Origin: JAGVPT01 sp963827085 | GTDB lineage: Bacteria > Bacteroidota > Ignavibacteria > UBA10030 > UBA8401 | Length of the DNA stretch: 64,000 bases | Assembly: GCA_963827085.1 (NCBI GenBank) | Contig: CAWGZY010000005.1 | Coordinates: forward strand, 310,001-374,000 | Direction: 5' to 3' | Shown here: positions 24,862 through 34,131 of the stretch, piece by piece | Layout of the letters: each line of letters begins with the position of its first letter | How positions within the stretch are numbered: the first letter of the stretch is position 1 | The notes under the pieces: generated by a model | The model's input: only the letters and a program-made list of their open reading frames with translations | Databases searched by the model: none | What the model was told of the DNA's origin: nothing | Program-made: the position numbers and the translations under genes

Positions 24862-25860
24862 GTGGCAGAAATTCTCTCTCAACAAGAGATCGACAGTCTT
24901 CTTTCAGGAATCCCTGTCGATGAACCGAAAGGCGCTCCTATTCCGGTCCCCGGTACCAAGACCGAGCGGGAGGTCATTACTTTCGATTTTCGCCTTCCCC
25001 ACAGGCTTTCTAAAAATCAACTGCGGACGCTGCAAGCAGTGCACGAGAATTTTAGTGAAGCGTTTTCATCATATCTCCTTTCACGACTCCAGACGACGGT
25101 TGGAGTTGTCGTCACCTCGGTAGATCAGCTTTTCTATTCGGAATATGTGCTCTCCATCCCGAGCCCAAGCTGCCTCTACGTTTTTCGTATCTCCGACACG
25201 GATGCGTTTGCGTTGTTGGAGTTCAGTCCGCAACTGGTCATGGCGATGGTCTCCCGCCTCTTAGGAGGCTCGACAGACGGCGAAAAACGAGCGCGCCAGA
25301 TCACGAAGATCGAGCAGAGCATCATTAAGGGAATCGCCCAGCGGGCTCTTGTCGATTTGCAGAAATCATGGAAGACGATCGCCGATTTCAACTTCAAGAT
25401 CGAGCGGTACGAAAATGAGGGAGATTTTGCCCAGATCGCACCGACGAGCGAAATCGTGCTCGTCGTCTCATTTGAAGTTTCCTTTGGGGATCAAAAATTT
25501 CTCATGGGTCTCTGTTTCCCGACTTTTGCGCTTGAAGAAGAGCTTGCCAAATTGAACGTTCAGCACTTCAATGCACTCCCGGGTGCGAAGAGCCAGGGGG
25601 ACTGGTCAGACCAGATTCTCAAGAATATCGGACACACGGCTATCGAAGCCGTTGGAGTCCTCGGCTCGACGACGATTACGCTGCGCGACCTCCTGGAGCT
25701 TGAAGTCGGAGATATTTTAAAAACCAATCTGCCGATCAGCGGAGAAGTGCAGGTAACAATAGGGAACAGGCCGCGGCTGTGGGGACGCCCCGGTGTATCC
25801 AACGGCAGGACGGCGATCAAAGTGGCACGAATTGAAATTGACGGAAAACAAGGAGCATAA
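24862..25860 (+). CDS. fliM: Flagellar motor switch protein FliM
   Basis: FliM receives CheY-P and switches rotation. The 332-residue product starts with the CheY-docking peptide (ILSQQEIDSLLSGI), followed by the CheC-like middle domain (FSSYLLSRLQTTVGVVVTSVDQLFYSEY, LGGSTDG) and the C-terminal SpoA domain (LLELEVGDILKTNLPISGEV). The docking peptide makes direct CheY control likely. The start is GTG at 24862, with aagg at 24850-24853. fliN follows after six bases. Confidence 0.95.
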   Translation: MAEILSQQEIDSLLSGIPVDEPKGAPIPVPGTKTEREVITFDFRLPHRLSKNQLRTLQAVHENFSEAFSSYLLSRLQTTVGVVVTSVDQLFYSEYVLSIPSPSCLYVFRISDTDAFALLEFSPQLVMAMVSRLLGGSTDGEKRARQITKIEQSIIKGIAQRALVDLQKSWKTIADFNFKIERYENEGDFAQIAPTSEIVLVVSFEVSFGDQKFLMGLCFPTFALEEELAKLNVQHFNALPGAKSQGDWSDQILKNIGHTAIEAVGVLGSTTITLRDLLELEVGDILKTNLPISGEVQVTIGNRPRLWGRPGVSNGRTAIKVARIEIDGKQGA

Positions 25861-25866
25861 CGGACT

Positions 25867-26256
25867 ATGGAAGATCAAATCGACAAAGCATTACCTCAAA
25901 TCCCGGTCGAAACACCGGCAGGGAACGAAAACGTTCAGGTAGAAAGCGCAAAGTTCCAGCAGCTCGAATCGAGCACCTCGGGCGCGGAGAAAGAAAAGAA
26001 AATGGGAATGCTCCTCGACCTGAGTCTCCCCGTTTCGATCGAGCTTGGCAGGACAAACCTTGCCATCAGGGACATTTTGGACCTTCAGCGAGGTTCGGTC
26101 GTGGAGTTTGAAAAATTGGCAAGCGAGCCCGTTGACATCCTCATTAACGGACGAAAGATGGCTGAAGGCGAAGTTGTAGTCATTGAAAAACATTTTGCGA
26201 TTCGCATCACCAGCCTCGTTGAGGCATCCGAACGAGTAAAAAATCTGGGTAAATAA
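25867..26256 (+). CDS. fliN: Flagellar motor switch protein FliN
   Basis: FliN completes the C-ring and docks the FliH-FliI export ATPase. The 129-residue product has a hydrophilic N-terminal extension of about 45 residues and one SpoA domain (LLDLSLPVSIELGRTNLAIRDILDLQ..SVVEFEKLASEPVDILING in two adjacent pieces). No CheC-like phosphatase domain is fused, so it is FliN proper and not FliY. It lies between fliM and fliO with only short gaps. Confidence 0.94.
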   Translation: MEDQIDKALPQIPVETPAGNENVQVESAKFQQLESSTSGAEKEKKMGMLLDLSLPVSIELGRTNLAIRDILDLQRGSVVEFEKLASEPVDILINGRKMAEGEVVVIEKHFAIRITSLVEASERVKNLGK

Positions 26257-26258
26257 TT

Positions 26259-26699
26259 ATGGGATGGGTTCTTCTCAAGACGCTTGCTTCGCTCATCGCA
26301 GTTCTCGGACTGATGTTCGGTCTTCTGATCGTGATGAAGAAATACGTGTATGGATTTCAACCGACGAGATCGAATCTTATTAGTGTGGATGTGCTCGGAC
26401 AGCGATTGATCCAGCCAAAACGCTCGGTCGTCGTCGTGAAGGTCCTCAACAAAATTATGATCGTCGGGATGTCGGAAGAGGGAATGATATTGCTGGGTGA
26501 GATCAACGATGCCGACATCCTGCACTGGATCGATAGCACAATGACGGAAGCCGATAGTGCTTCTGGTTTTCCTGCCGCGAAGAAGGAAAGCGGAGGCGCT
26601 TTCGTCGAGTATCTCGGCCGCAACATCGGCATGCTTCGTCCAAAACATCGAAAAGGGAATACAAGTGCTCAACGGCCTGAGACGGAAGAGGAAAACTGA
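26259..26699 (+). CDS. fliO: Flagellar biosynthesis protein FliO
   Basis: FliO helps assemble the FliP ring of the export gate. The 146-residue protein has an N-terminal membrane helix (residues about 4-27, VLLKTLASLIAVLGLMFGLLIVM) and a cytoplasmic domain with the family pattern SVDVLGQRLIQPKRSVVVVKVLNKIMIVGMSEEGMILLGEI split over its centre. The sequence is weakly conserved in general; the position between fliN and fliP makes the call secure. Confidence 0.88.
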   Translation: MGWVLLKTLASLIAVLGLMFGLLIVMKKYVYGFQPTRSNLISVDVLGQRLIQPKRSVVVVKVLNKIMIVGMSEEGMILLGEINDADILHWIDSTMTEADSASGFPAAKKESGGAFVEYLGRNIGMLRPKHRKGNTSAQRPETEEEN

Positions 26700-26705
26700 A
26701 CGAAT

Positions 26706-27467
26706 ATGAAACGCATGAACCGAAATATGCTGCTGGTTTTTCTTCTCGCATTTCTTGCGGGAAACGAGGCACTGGCACAACAAACGGCGATCCCCCTTCC
26801 GAAACTCTCCATCGAAGTCGGTAAAGCGACCAACCCGGAAGATGTCTCCGTTACGCTGCAGATACTTTTGCTGATGACAATTTTGTCGCTGGCCCCGGCA
26901 ATCCTGATACTGACGACGGCGTTTACGCGCATCATCGTTGTCTTCTTTTTTGTTAAACAGGCTCTCGGCACGCCGCAAATGCCCCCGGCTCAGGTTATGG
27001 TTGGCCTTGCGATGTTCCTCACTTTTTTTATCATGGCTCCGGTCTGGAACAAAGTCAATACGAATGCGGTACAGCCGTATCTCGAGAAGAAACTCAGCCT
27101 CACGGAAGCGTACGATCGCGGGGTCGACCCGCTGCGCGAGTTCATGTTCAAGCAGACGCGCGAGGAGGATCTGGCGCTATTTGTCAAAATGGCGAACCTG
27201 CAAAAGCCGAACAGCAGAAATGATGTGCCGACCTACGTCGTGGTGCCGGCGTTCGCAATCAGCGAATTACGAACGGGCTTTCAGATCGGCTTTATAATTT
27301 TCATTCCGTTCCTGATTATTGATGTGGTCGTGTCGAGCATCCTCATGTCGATGGGTATGATGATGCTCCCGCCCGCGATGATCTCCATGCCGTTCAAAAT
27401 ATTGCTCTTCATCTTGGTGGATGGCTGGCACCTGGTTGTCAGTTCGCTCATGACGAGTTATCAATAG
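26706..27467 (+). CDS. fliP: Flagellar export gate protein FliP
   Basis: FliP forms the pentameric core of the export gate. The 253-residue protein begins with a cleavable-looking signal (MLLVFLLAFLAGNEALAQQ) and has four further membrane helices. Family motifs visible are LAPAILILTTAFTRIIVVF, LGTPQMPPAQVMVGLAMFLTFF and the C-terminal MGMMMLPPAMISMPFKILLF. The length fits. It is followed after 11 bases by fliQ in the conserved fliP-fliQ-fliR order. Confidence 0.96.
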   Translation: MKRMNRNMLLVFLLAFLAGNEALAQQTAIPLPKLSIEVGKATNPEDVSVTLQILLLMTILSLAPAILILTTAFTRIIVVFFFVKQALGTPQMPPAQVMVGLAMFLTFFIMAPVWNKVNTNAVQPYLEKKLSLTEAYDRGVDPLREFMFKQTREEDLALFVKMANLQKPNSRNDVPTYVVVPAFAISELRTGFQIGFIIFIPFLIIDVVVSSILMSMGMMMLPPAMISMPFKILLFILVDGWHLVVSSLMTSYQ

Positions 27468-27478
27468 AGGATACCTTC

Positions 27479-27748
27479 ATGTCGGAAGAATTTATTGTTC
27501 ATATTTTTCGTGAAGCATTTTATACGATGCTGCTGGTGTCGGCTCCGGTCTTATTTGTCTCCCTCGTGATTGGGCTTGTGATCTCGATCTTTCAGGCGGC
27601 AACGTCAATACAGGAATTCACATTGACATTTGTTCCGAAGCTCATTGCCGTGGCGATCGTCGTCGTGCTGATGCTGCCGTGGATGATCGACCTTATGGTG
27701 ACATTCACTATAAACCTTTACAGTCAAATTCCGAACCTGGCGCGTTGA
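27479..27748 (+). CDS. fliQ: Flagellar export gate protein FliQ
   Basis: FliQ packs around the FliP-FliR core of the export gate. The 89-residue protein consists of two long membrane helices. Family motifs are VSAPVLFVSLVIGLVISIFQ and AATSIQEFTLTFVPKL, the latter being a hallmark of FliQ/SctS proteins. agaggata at 27467-27474 provides the ribosome site. The stop is three bases before fliR. Confidence 0.96.
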   Translation: MSEEFIVHIFREAFYTMLLVSAPVLFVSLVIGLVISIFQAATSIQEFTLTFVPKLIAVAIVVVLMLPWMIDLMVTFTINLYSQIPNLAR

Positions 27749-27751
27749 AGT

Positions 27752-28519
27752 ATGGAAATCTACGTAGCACAATTTCTTCTCTTCTTTGTCATCTTTGCAC
27801 GGGTTACTGCCCTGATTGCCGTAGCCCCGGTCTTTGGACACCAAGGCATACCCGTCCAGGTCAAAGCGGGACTCGGTACACTTTTGACATTCATCCTCTA
27901 TCCGATGATCTCGCAGCACGCTCCGGTTGTGGATATGCAGCTCCTCCCGTTCTTCATTTTGATTGTCCGCGAGGTACTGGTAGGAGTTTTGCTGGGGTTT
28001 GGTCTTGGAATTCTTTTTTCCGGTATCCAATATGCCGGAGAGCTTATTTCGTTCAGCATCGGGCTTTCAGTGGCGACAATGTTCAGTGCGGACGAAAACC
28101 AGCAGACGCCGATCATCGGCGAGTACATGTCGCTCTTCGCGATACTGGTTTTCCTGCTTATCAACGGACATCACTTCGTCCTTGAAGCGCTGCAGCTCAC
28201 CTACGGAACGGTTCCTATCGGGACGTTTGCTTTCGGCCAGCCTCTTGCCGACCACTTTATTGCTTTTGGATCTATGATGTTTGTTGTCGCGGTAAAAATT
28301 GCGGCGCCGGTCATGGTGGCTGAATTCCTGACGAACGTCGGCCTCTCTGTGATGGCGCGTGTGATGCCTCAAATGAACGTGTTTATCGTAAGCTTCCCGC
28401 TTAGTATCGGGGTCGGCTTAATCGTGTTGTTCACATCCGCTCCGTTTATGCTCTTTATATTTAAAAAACTCTTGCTGGGATTTGAAGATAACGTTGTTGA
28501 ACTGGTTAAAGTGCTTTGA
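27752..28519 (+). CDS. fliR: Flagellar export gate protein FliR
   Basis: FliR completes the FliP5-Q4-R1 gate. The 255-residue protein is all membrane helices, with the family stretches FARVTALIAVAPVFGHQGIPVQVKAGL, VREVLVGVLLGFGLGILFSGIQYAGELI and VGLSVMARVMPQMNVFIVSFPL. It is separate from flhB and not fused, as in most Gram-negative bacteria. It lies three bases after fliQ and four before flhB. Confidence 0.95.
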   Translation: MEIYVAQFLLFFVIFARVTALIAVAPVFGHQGIPVQVKAGLGTLLTFILYPMISQHAPVVDMQLLPFFILIVREVLVGVLLGFGLGILFSGIQYAGELISFSIGLSVATMFSADENQQTPIIGEYMSLFAILVFLLINGHHFVLEALQLTYGTVPIGTFAFGQPLADHFIAFGSMMFVVAVKIAAPVMVAEFLTNVGLSVMARVMPQMNVFIVSFPLSIGVGLIVLFTSAPFMLFIFKKLLLGFEDNVVELVKVL

Positions 28520-28522
28520 CCC

Positions 28523-29614
28523 ATGGCCGAAGAAACCGCATCATCACAGGATAAAACAGAAGAGGCGACTCCGCACAAGCGTGAGGAAAGCCGGGAAAAA
28601 GGATCCGTCGCTCGCAGTATGGAGATGAATTCGGCATTTATCCTTGTCTTCGGGCTCCTCATCCTTTACTTCGGGGGTGCGGCTCTTGCGACAAAGATCG
28701 CCTCGATAACTCAGTCGGTTCTTACGAATTCGTCTACGATTGTTATCTCAACGACGAGTGTCCATTACTATACAATCCAGGGTATTCTTGTGTGTCTTTA
28801 TCTCCTCGCCCCGATTTTGCTTGGTTTGCTCGTTGTCGGGTTCGGTGCAAGCGTTGCACAAGTAGGATTCTATTTCGCGCCGGAAGCGCTGGCGGTAAAA
28901 TGGCACAAGCTCAACCCCTTGACTGGAATGAAGAAAGTTATGATCTCTCGGCATGCTATGGCTGAGATGTTGAAGAATCTCCTAAAAGTCGGCGTTATCG
29001 GTCTCATCGCATATGTTTCTATCAAAGGGGCGATGGGCGACACTCTTTCTTTGATGGATGGAGATGCACGCGGGATACTTACATTTCTCGTTGATTCTTC
29101 GTTGTCCGCTGGCTTCAAAATCGGATTGGCGTTTTTGGTACTGGCAGTCTTCGATTATCTTTTCCAGCGGTTTGAATTCGAGCGGGACATACGCATGACA
29201 AAACAGGAAGTGAAGGAAGAGACAAAGACGACCGAGGGAGACCCGTTCGTGAAAGGACGTATCAGAACGGTGCAGCGCCAGATCGCTTACAAGCGGATGA
29301 TGCACGATGTTCCCAAGGCGGATGTCGTTGTTACCAACCCGACACACGTTGCGGTGGCGCTGAAGTATGAGGCCGGGAAAATGGATGCTCCCCGGGTTGT
29401 CGCGAAAGGGGCGGAACTCATCGCACAGCGGATAAAAGAGATCGCCCGCAAACATGATATTCCAATTGTTGAGGACAAGGTGCTTGCACGAGCGCTCTTT
29501 AAATCTGTCGACATCGGAGAAGCCATCCCCGAGAAATTGTTTCAGGCGGTGGCCCAGCTGCTTGCGTATATTTTCAGAATGAAAAACTCAAAGTACACCT
29601 ACAAGGCATTTTAA
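28523..29614 (+). CDS. flhB: Flagellar export switch protein FlhB
   Basis: FlhB controls the switch from rod/hook to filament export in concert with FliK. The 363-residue product has the N-terminal EKTEEAT-type signature (here DKTEEATPHKREESREKG), four membrane helices up to about residue 215, and a cytoplasmic domain with the self-cleavage site NPTH at 272-275 (DVVVTNPTHVAVALKY). All autocleavage residues are intact. Its partner FliK in this genome is greatly enlarged. Confidence 0.96.
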   Translation: MAEETASSQDKTEEATPHKREESREKGSVARSMEMNSAFILVFGLLILYFGGAALATKIASITQSVLTNSSTIVISTTSVHYYTIQGILVCLYLLAPILLGLLVVGFGASVAQVGFYFAPEALAVKWHKLNPLTGMKKVMISRHAMAEMLKNLLKVGVIGLIAYVSIKGAMGDTLSLMDGDARGILTFLVDSSLSAGFKIGLAFLVLAVFDYLFQRFEFERDIRMTKQEVKEETKTTEGDPFVKGRIRTVQRQIAYKRMMHDVPKADVVVTNPTHVAVALKYEAGKMDAPRVVAKGAELIAQRIKEIARKHDIPIVEDKVLARALFKSVDIGEAIPEKLFQAVAQLLAYIFRMKNSKYTYKAF

Positions 29615-29620
29615 CGTTCT

Positions 29621-31717
29621 ATGGAAGCCACGATTCCACAACTCACTGAAACCTCGAAAAGCATGTCCCCGTTCGACCTCATACGGAGGAACAGCGATAT
29701 CGTCCTTGCAGCCGGCGTTATTCTCATTCTCGCCCTGATGATACTGCCGATTCCAGCGATGCTTCTCGACGTCCTCCTGGCGCTCAACATCACCGCGGCG
29801 ATTTTGATCCTGTTGGTGTCGATGTACATCAACAGCCCTCTCGAGCTTTCAGTGTTCCCAGGAATGCTGCTGCTCCTGACCATTTTCCGTCTTTCGCTGA
29901 ACGTTGCCTCCACACGCCTCATTCTCGGCGAGGGATATGCAGGGGAAGTCATCAATGCATTCGGGTCGTTTGTGGTGAAAGGCAATTATGTAGTCGGGTT
30001 TGTGATTTTCCTTATCCTGGTGTTAATACAATTCATCGTTATTGTCAAAGGTGCGGGGAGAATCTCGGAAGTTGCAGCACGGTTCACACTCGACGCAATG
30101 CCCGGAAAACAGATGGCCATCGATGCCGATATGAACGCCGGGCTGATCAATGAAATCGAAGCCCGCGAACGCCGCTCGCAGATCGCCCGCGAAGCGGAAT
30201 TCTTTGGAGCCATGGACGGCGCGAGCAAGTTTGTGAAAGGCGACGCCATCGCCGGATTGCTCATCAACATCATTAATATCCTGGGGGGATTCATCATCGG
30301 CGTCGTTCAAAAGGGGCTTTCATTTACAGACGCACTGCACAACTACACTCTCCTCACCGTCGGCGACGGATTGGTGACACAGATTCCTGCTCTTGTCGTG
30401 GCAACGGCTGCGGGCATGGTCGTCACGCGCGGCGGGTCGGGAACGCAGTTGGATAAAGAAATACGGACTCAGCTTTTCGGCAGGCCAAAAGCTCTCCTCA
30501 TTGCGTCCGGTGCCCTCTTCCTCTTCGCCATTGTCCCCGGGCTGCCGACATTGCCGTTTCTTCTCCTGTCGGGTCTGGCCGGATCAGCGGGGTATGTCAG
30601 TATGAGGGATAAGCCCGTCAAGAAGACCGCCGCTCCAGTATCCCACGTCGCTGAGAAGAAAGAAGAACGTGTTGAAGACTACGTTCAGGTCGACTCGCTT
30701 GAGCTTGAAATTGGGTATGGGCTGATTTCCCTCGTGGATAATGCTCAGGGAGGAGACCTGTTCAATCGCATTACCAATATTCGCAAACAGCTGGCGCTTG
30801 AGCTTGGTATTCTGATTCCACCGGTCAGAGTTCGCGACAATCTTCAGCTGGAACCGAATCAATATGTCGTCAAGATACGCGGCAATGTTATTGCGACTGA
30901 TCGTCTCGTGATGGACCGTCTGCTTGCGATGAACGCTGCGGGAGTTGAGGAACACATCGACGGTATCGCAGTGAAAGAGCCTGCGTTCGGTCTTCCCGCA
31001 CTCTGGATACGCACGAACGAGCGCGAGCGTGCGGAAATTGGCGGATACACCGTCGTGGAACCGTCCGCGGTTCTCTCGACCCATTTACAAGAGATCCTGC
31101 GGCGGAACGCGGATAAAATTTTGGGGAGACAGGATACCAAAAAATTGATCGAGAATTTGAAGAAAGATTATCCGGCAGTCGTTGAAGATTTGACTCCGGA
31201 GCTTCTGCCGACGGGGACTGTTCAGAAAGTGCTGCAGAATCTTCTGAAGGAAGGCATCCCTATCCGCGACCTAGTGACGATTCTGGAATCGCTCGTGGAC
31301 TATGCGCGCGTTACAAAGAATGTCGATGTGCTCACGGAATATGTGCGGCATTCTCTCTCTGAAACAATCGCACACATGTACCGTGATTCGAAGGGGGTGA
31401 TTCGCGCGATCGTTGTCGGTCCGCGTCTCGAGCAGCTGATTACCAATGCATTGCAGAATCAACGGGAGAGCAGCCCGAGCCTGGGGCTCTCGCCGGCGAT
31501 GATCGAATCCATCCACAAAGGGCTGACCGAGAAAGTAGAACAATCGATCGGGGCAGGGCTTCGACCGATAGTGCTTTGTGCAGCGACCGTGAGAACATAC
31601 TTATACCGTTTGATTCATACTGCATTCCCGACTGTTATCGTTTTGTCATTCACAGAATTACCGGCCGAAACAGAAATCGAATTCACAGGAAAATTGGAGA
31701 TCAATCATGAGAATTAA
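29621..31717 (+). CDS. flhA: Flagellar export gate protein FlhA
   Basis: FlhA forms the nonameric ring that receives export substrates and uses the proton gradient. The 698-residue protein has about eight membrane helices in its first half, with the conserved PVMLLDVLLALNIT-like segment (IPAMLLDVLLALNIT), the FLHR-family FHIPEP-like block DAMPGKQMAIDADMNAGLI, and a large cytoplasmic domain (from about 340). The length is standard. The 3' end overlaps flhF by 11 bases. Confidence 0.96.
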   Translation: MEATIPQLTETSKSMSPFDLIRRNSDIVLAAGVILILALMILPIPAMLLDVLLALNITAAILILLVSMYINSPLELSVFPGMLLLLTIFRLSLNVASTRLILGEGYAGEVINAFGSFVVKGNYVVGFVIFLILVLIQFIVIVKGAGRISEVAARFTLDAMPGKQMAIDADMNAGLINEIEARERRSQIAREAEFFGAMDGASKFVKGDAIAGLLINIINILGGFIIGVVQKGLSFTDALHNYTLLTVGDGLVTQIPALVVATAAGMVVTRGGSGTQLDKEIRTQLFGRPKALLIASGALFLFAIVPGLPTLPFLLLSGLAGSAGYVSMRDKPVKKTAAPVSHVAEKKEERVEDYVQVDSLELEIGYGLISLVDNAQGGDLFNRITNIRKQLALELGILIPPVRVRDNLQLEPNQYVVKIRGNVIATDRLVMDRLLAMNAAGVEEHIDGIAVKEPAFGLPALWIRTNERERAEIGGYTVVEPSAVLSTHLQEILRRNADKILGRQDTKKLIENLKKDYPAVVEDLTPELLPTGTVQKVLQNLLKEGIPIRDLVTILESLVDYARVTKNVDVLTEYVRHSLSETIAHMYRDSKGVIRAIVVGPRLEQLITNALQNQRESSPSLGLSPAMIESIHKGLTEKVEQSIGAGLRPIVLCAATVRTYLYRLIHTAFPTVIVLSFTELPAETEIEFTGKLEINHEN

Positions 31718-32969
31718 AAAATTCGTTGGGGCAACCATGAAAGAAGCGACCGAACAAATGAAACAAGAACTGGGTCCGGAAGCGATTATTCTGAACACAA
31801 AGAAGATTTCTAACGGGAAGCATTTCAATTTTCTTGGAAAGGAGATGCTGGAAGTGACTGCGGCGATCGACGATCAGCCGGTCCAGCGTTCGGTTCCGGC
31901 TCCGATTGGGCAGGACGAGGCGGGCTTTAACCAGTTGTTGCAGCGCGCCGCATCGGCCAGCGTTAGAGAATCAGCGGCAGGAAACACTTTTGAAGGATTG
32001 AAAAACGTTGCGGAGCATTTTGAGAAACGGGCTGCAAAGGCTGAGGAAAAGAAATCAATTTTCCCGGCCGACAGGACCGAGATTCGTGAGCTGAAGGCCG
32101 AAATGGAAGAAATGAAAAACGCTCTGGAATTGATTGCGGAACATTTTAAATACTCCAAAATGCCGGCGCTGCCGCAGTATCTTCAGCAGGCGTACCGAAC
32201 GCTGGTGCAGAATGATGTCGATGAACAGCTGGCTGCGGACCTTGTCCAGGTCGTCTATGGAAAGCTTGATGCCTCTCAGCGCGATAACAAACAAGCCGTC
32301 GAAAAAAGTCTCCTTACAGAGATCGGTGGGCTCTTGACCACTGCGCAGCCCCCAAAAGAGAAATCGAAACGGCCTCGCGTTATCGCGCTTGTCGGGCCTA
32401 CGGGAGTCGGGAAGACGACGACGATCGCAAAACTTGCGGCGATCGGCAAACTCGTCCAGCACCTCAGCATCGGTTTGATCTCCGCTGATACGTACCGTAT
32501 CGGCGCCATCGAGCAATTGCGCACATTTGCAAGTATCGCCGATATCCCGATGGAGGTAGTCTACAAACCGAACGAAATGAGCGCGGCGCTGAAGAAATTC
32601 CACACGAAGGATGTTGTGTTTGTGGATACGGTCGGGCGGAATCAAAGAATGAAACCGGAACTGAATGAACTGAAGAGATTGATGCAGGCTCTCGATCCGG
32701 ACGAAATTCATCTTGTACTCAGCGCGCCGACAAACAAGCGGACAATTTTTGAGGTTGTCGAACGGTTCGGAGTGCTGAGGCCGAACAGAATTATTCTCTC
32801 CAAGGTGGATGAGGCTGTCGCGCTCGGCAACATGCTGAATATTACTCTTCATACCCACCTCCCGATTTCGTTCATCACTACAGGACAAGGTGTGCCTGAC
32901 GATATCATGTTGGCGGATTCTGAAAAACTTGCACGAATGATCTATCCGGGAATAATTGCCCATGCGTGA
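31707..32969 (+). CDS. flhF: Flagellar SRP-family GTPase FlhF
   Basis: FlhF is the SRP-type GTPase that sets flagellar position and number. The 420-residue protein has the B-domain start (MRIKKFVGATMKEATEQMKQELG), a charged linker, and the NG domain with the P-loop GPTGVGKTTTIAKLA, SADTYRIGAIEQLRTFA, the DTVGRNQ motif (DTAGR in most homologues) and the TKVD equivalent SKVDEA. Together with flhG it suggests polar or number-controlled flagella. Confidence 0.94.
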   Translation: MRIKKFVGATMKEATEQMKQELGPEAIILNTKKISNGKHFNFLGKEMLEVTAAIDDQPVQRSVPAPIGQDEAGFNQLLQRAASASVRESAAGNTFEGLKNVAEHFEKRAAKAEEKKSIFPADRTEIRELKAEMEEMKNALELIAEHFKYSKMPALPQYLQQAYRTLVQNDVDEQLAADLVQVVYGKLDASQRDNKQAVEKSLLTEIGGLLTTAQPPKEKSKRPRVIALVGPTGVGKTTTIAKLAAIGKLVQHLSIGLISADTYRIGAIEQLRTFASIADIPMEVVYKPNEMSAALKKFHTKDVVFVDTVGRNQRMKPELNELKRLMQALDPDEIHLVLSAPTNKRTIFEVVERFGVLRPNRIILSKVDEAVALGNMLNITLHTHLPISFITTGQGVPDDIMLADSEKLARMIYPGIIAHA

Positions 32970-33813
32970 CCAAACAATCATAGTGGATCAGGCTTCACGG
33001 CTGCGCGAAATAGCACTCGGAAGTTATAATGTGCAAACTGCGACAATGCCGTACCGCATTTCCGTGACGAGCGGCAAGGGGGGGGTCGGAAAGAGCACGG
33101 TCGCACTCAATCTGGCAATTGCACTCTGCAACTTCGGGCAGAAAGTCCTTCTCGTCGATGCCGATTCAAATCTGGGCAACCTCGACGTGCTGCTGGGGAT
33201 TGCGCCGCGATACCGGCTGGGACACGTCCTCCACGGGAAAGTGGATATTGAAGATGCGCTCGTGAGTCCGTATTCGAACCTAAAAGTACTTCCGGGCAGC
33301 TCGGGCGATGTCGATTATCCGGAAATGACGACCCTCGTGCAACAGCGTTTTCTTCAGGATCTTTTTTCGCTTGAGGAACACTTCGATATCCTGTTGATCG
33401 ACACTTCTGCCGGGCTGTCGAGGGAGACCGTAACATACTCTCTTGAATCGGATGAGGCTATTGTTGTAACGAGCATCGAGCCGACGTCAGTGATGGATTC
33501 GTACGCGGTGATCAAGACGATTTCGATTTCCCGTCCCGACGAGCGGATTTCGGTTCTCATGAACGCTGCGCAGATTCCGAATCAGGCAGACGAAACAGTC
33601 CAGAAGCTGAGAATGGCCGTTGACCACTTCTTGAAGCGCGATATCGGCTATTTGGGATCGATTCCGTTCGACGTCAATATGCGGAATGCTGTTCTGGCGC
33701 AAGAGCCGGTAATGAAAAGATTTCCAGCAAGTGCAGCGTCGCTTTCATTAAGAGCCGCGGCACAAACCATCATTAATCAATCCCTTATTCCCGAATTAGG
33801 AAAACACCAATGA
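32962..33813 (+). CDS. flhG: MinD-like ATPase FlhG (FleN)
   Basis: FlhG limits flagellar number by stimulating FlhF GTPase and binding the switch proteins. The 283-residue product has an N-terminal DQAxxLR element (DQASRLREIA) that in homologues activates FlhF, the deviant Walker A loop SGKGGVGKSTVALNLA, DADSNLGNLDVLLG and a C-terminal membrane-targeting-like helix. ATG 32962 overlaps the flhF end by 8 bases; an in-frame TTG six bases earlier is less likely. Confidence 0.94.
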   Translation: MRDQTIIVDQASRLREIALGSYNVQTATMPYRISVTSGKGGVGKSTVALNLAIALCNFGQKVLLVDADSNLGNLDVLLGIAPRYRLGHVLHGKVDIEDALVSPYSNLKVLPGSSGDVDYPEMTTLVQQRFLQDLFSLEEHFDILLIDTSAGLSRETVTYSLESDEAIVVTSIEPTSVMDSYAVIKTISISRPDERISVLMNAAQIPNQADETVQKLRMAVDHFLKRDIGYLGSIPFDVNMRNAVLAQEPVMKRFPASAASLSLRAAAQTIINQSLIPELGKHQ

Positions 33814-34064
33814 AAACAATTGTCTTTGAATTGGGTCTGCTGGCGTTCTTCGTGTCGGCGGTAGTATTTGGAGCGGAGGGCGTAAGCATGTTCGATATGA
33901 TTTCACGCGCGTTCATCGTGTTCATCGGCGTCGAACTCGCCGCGACAACCGTTCTTGCGATGGTCTCGCCGAATCCGCATCAGCGTGAAGCGGAGGCGCG
34001 CGAAAATATCGCAGACGGTCAGCCCGCCAAGCGAAGAACGCCGGCTGTTCAGGCGAAAGCATGA
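33810..34064 (+). CDS. Small two-helix membrane protein between flhG and fliA
   Basis: The 84-residue product has two hydrophobic helices (about 3-22, IVFELGLLAFFVSAVVFGAE, and 29-52, ISRAFIVFIGVELAATTVLAM) and a basic, Ala/Arg-rich C-terminal tail. I do not recognise a family. The start overlaps the flhG stop as ATGA, so it is very probably translated with flhG. The position between the FlhFG placement system and the flagellar sigma factor invites a link with polar placement or motor insertion, but nothing in the sequence proves it. Confidence 0.6.
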   Translation: MKTIVFELGLLAFFVSAVVFGAEGVSMFDMISRAFIVFIGVELAATTVLAMVSPNPHQREAEARENIADGQPAKRRTPAVQAKA

Positions 34065-34131
34065 TGAGCTTGGCTGTCATGAGACAGTTGTCGTGATGTA
34101 AAGTATCACTCAAAAGTACAAAGAAGAGACG

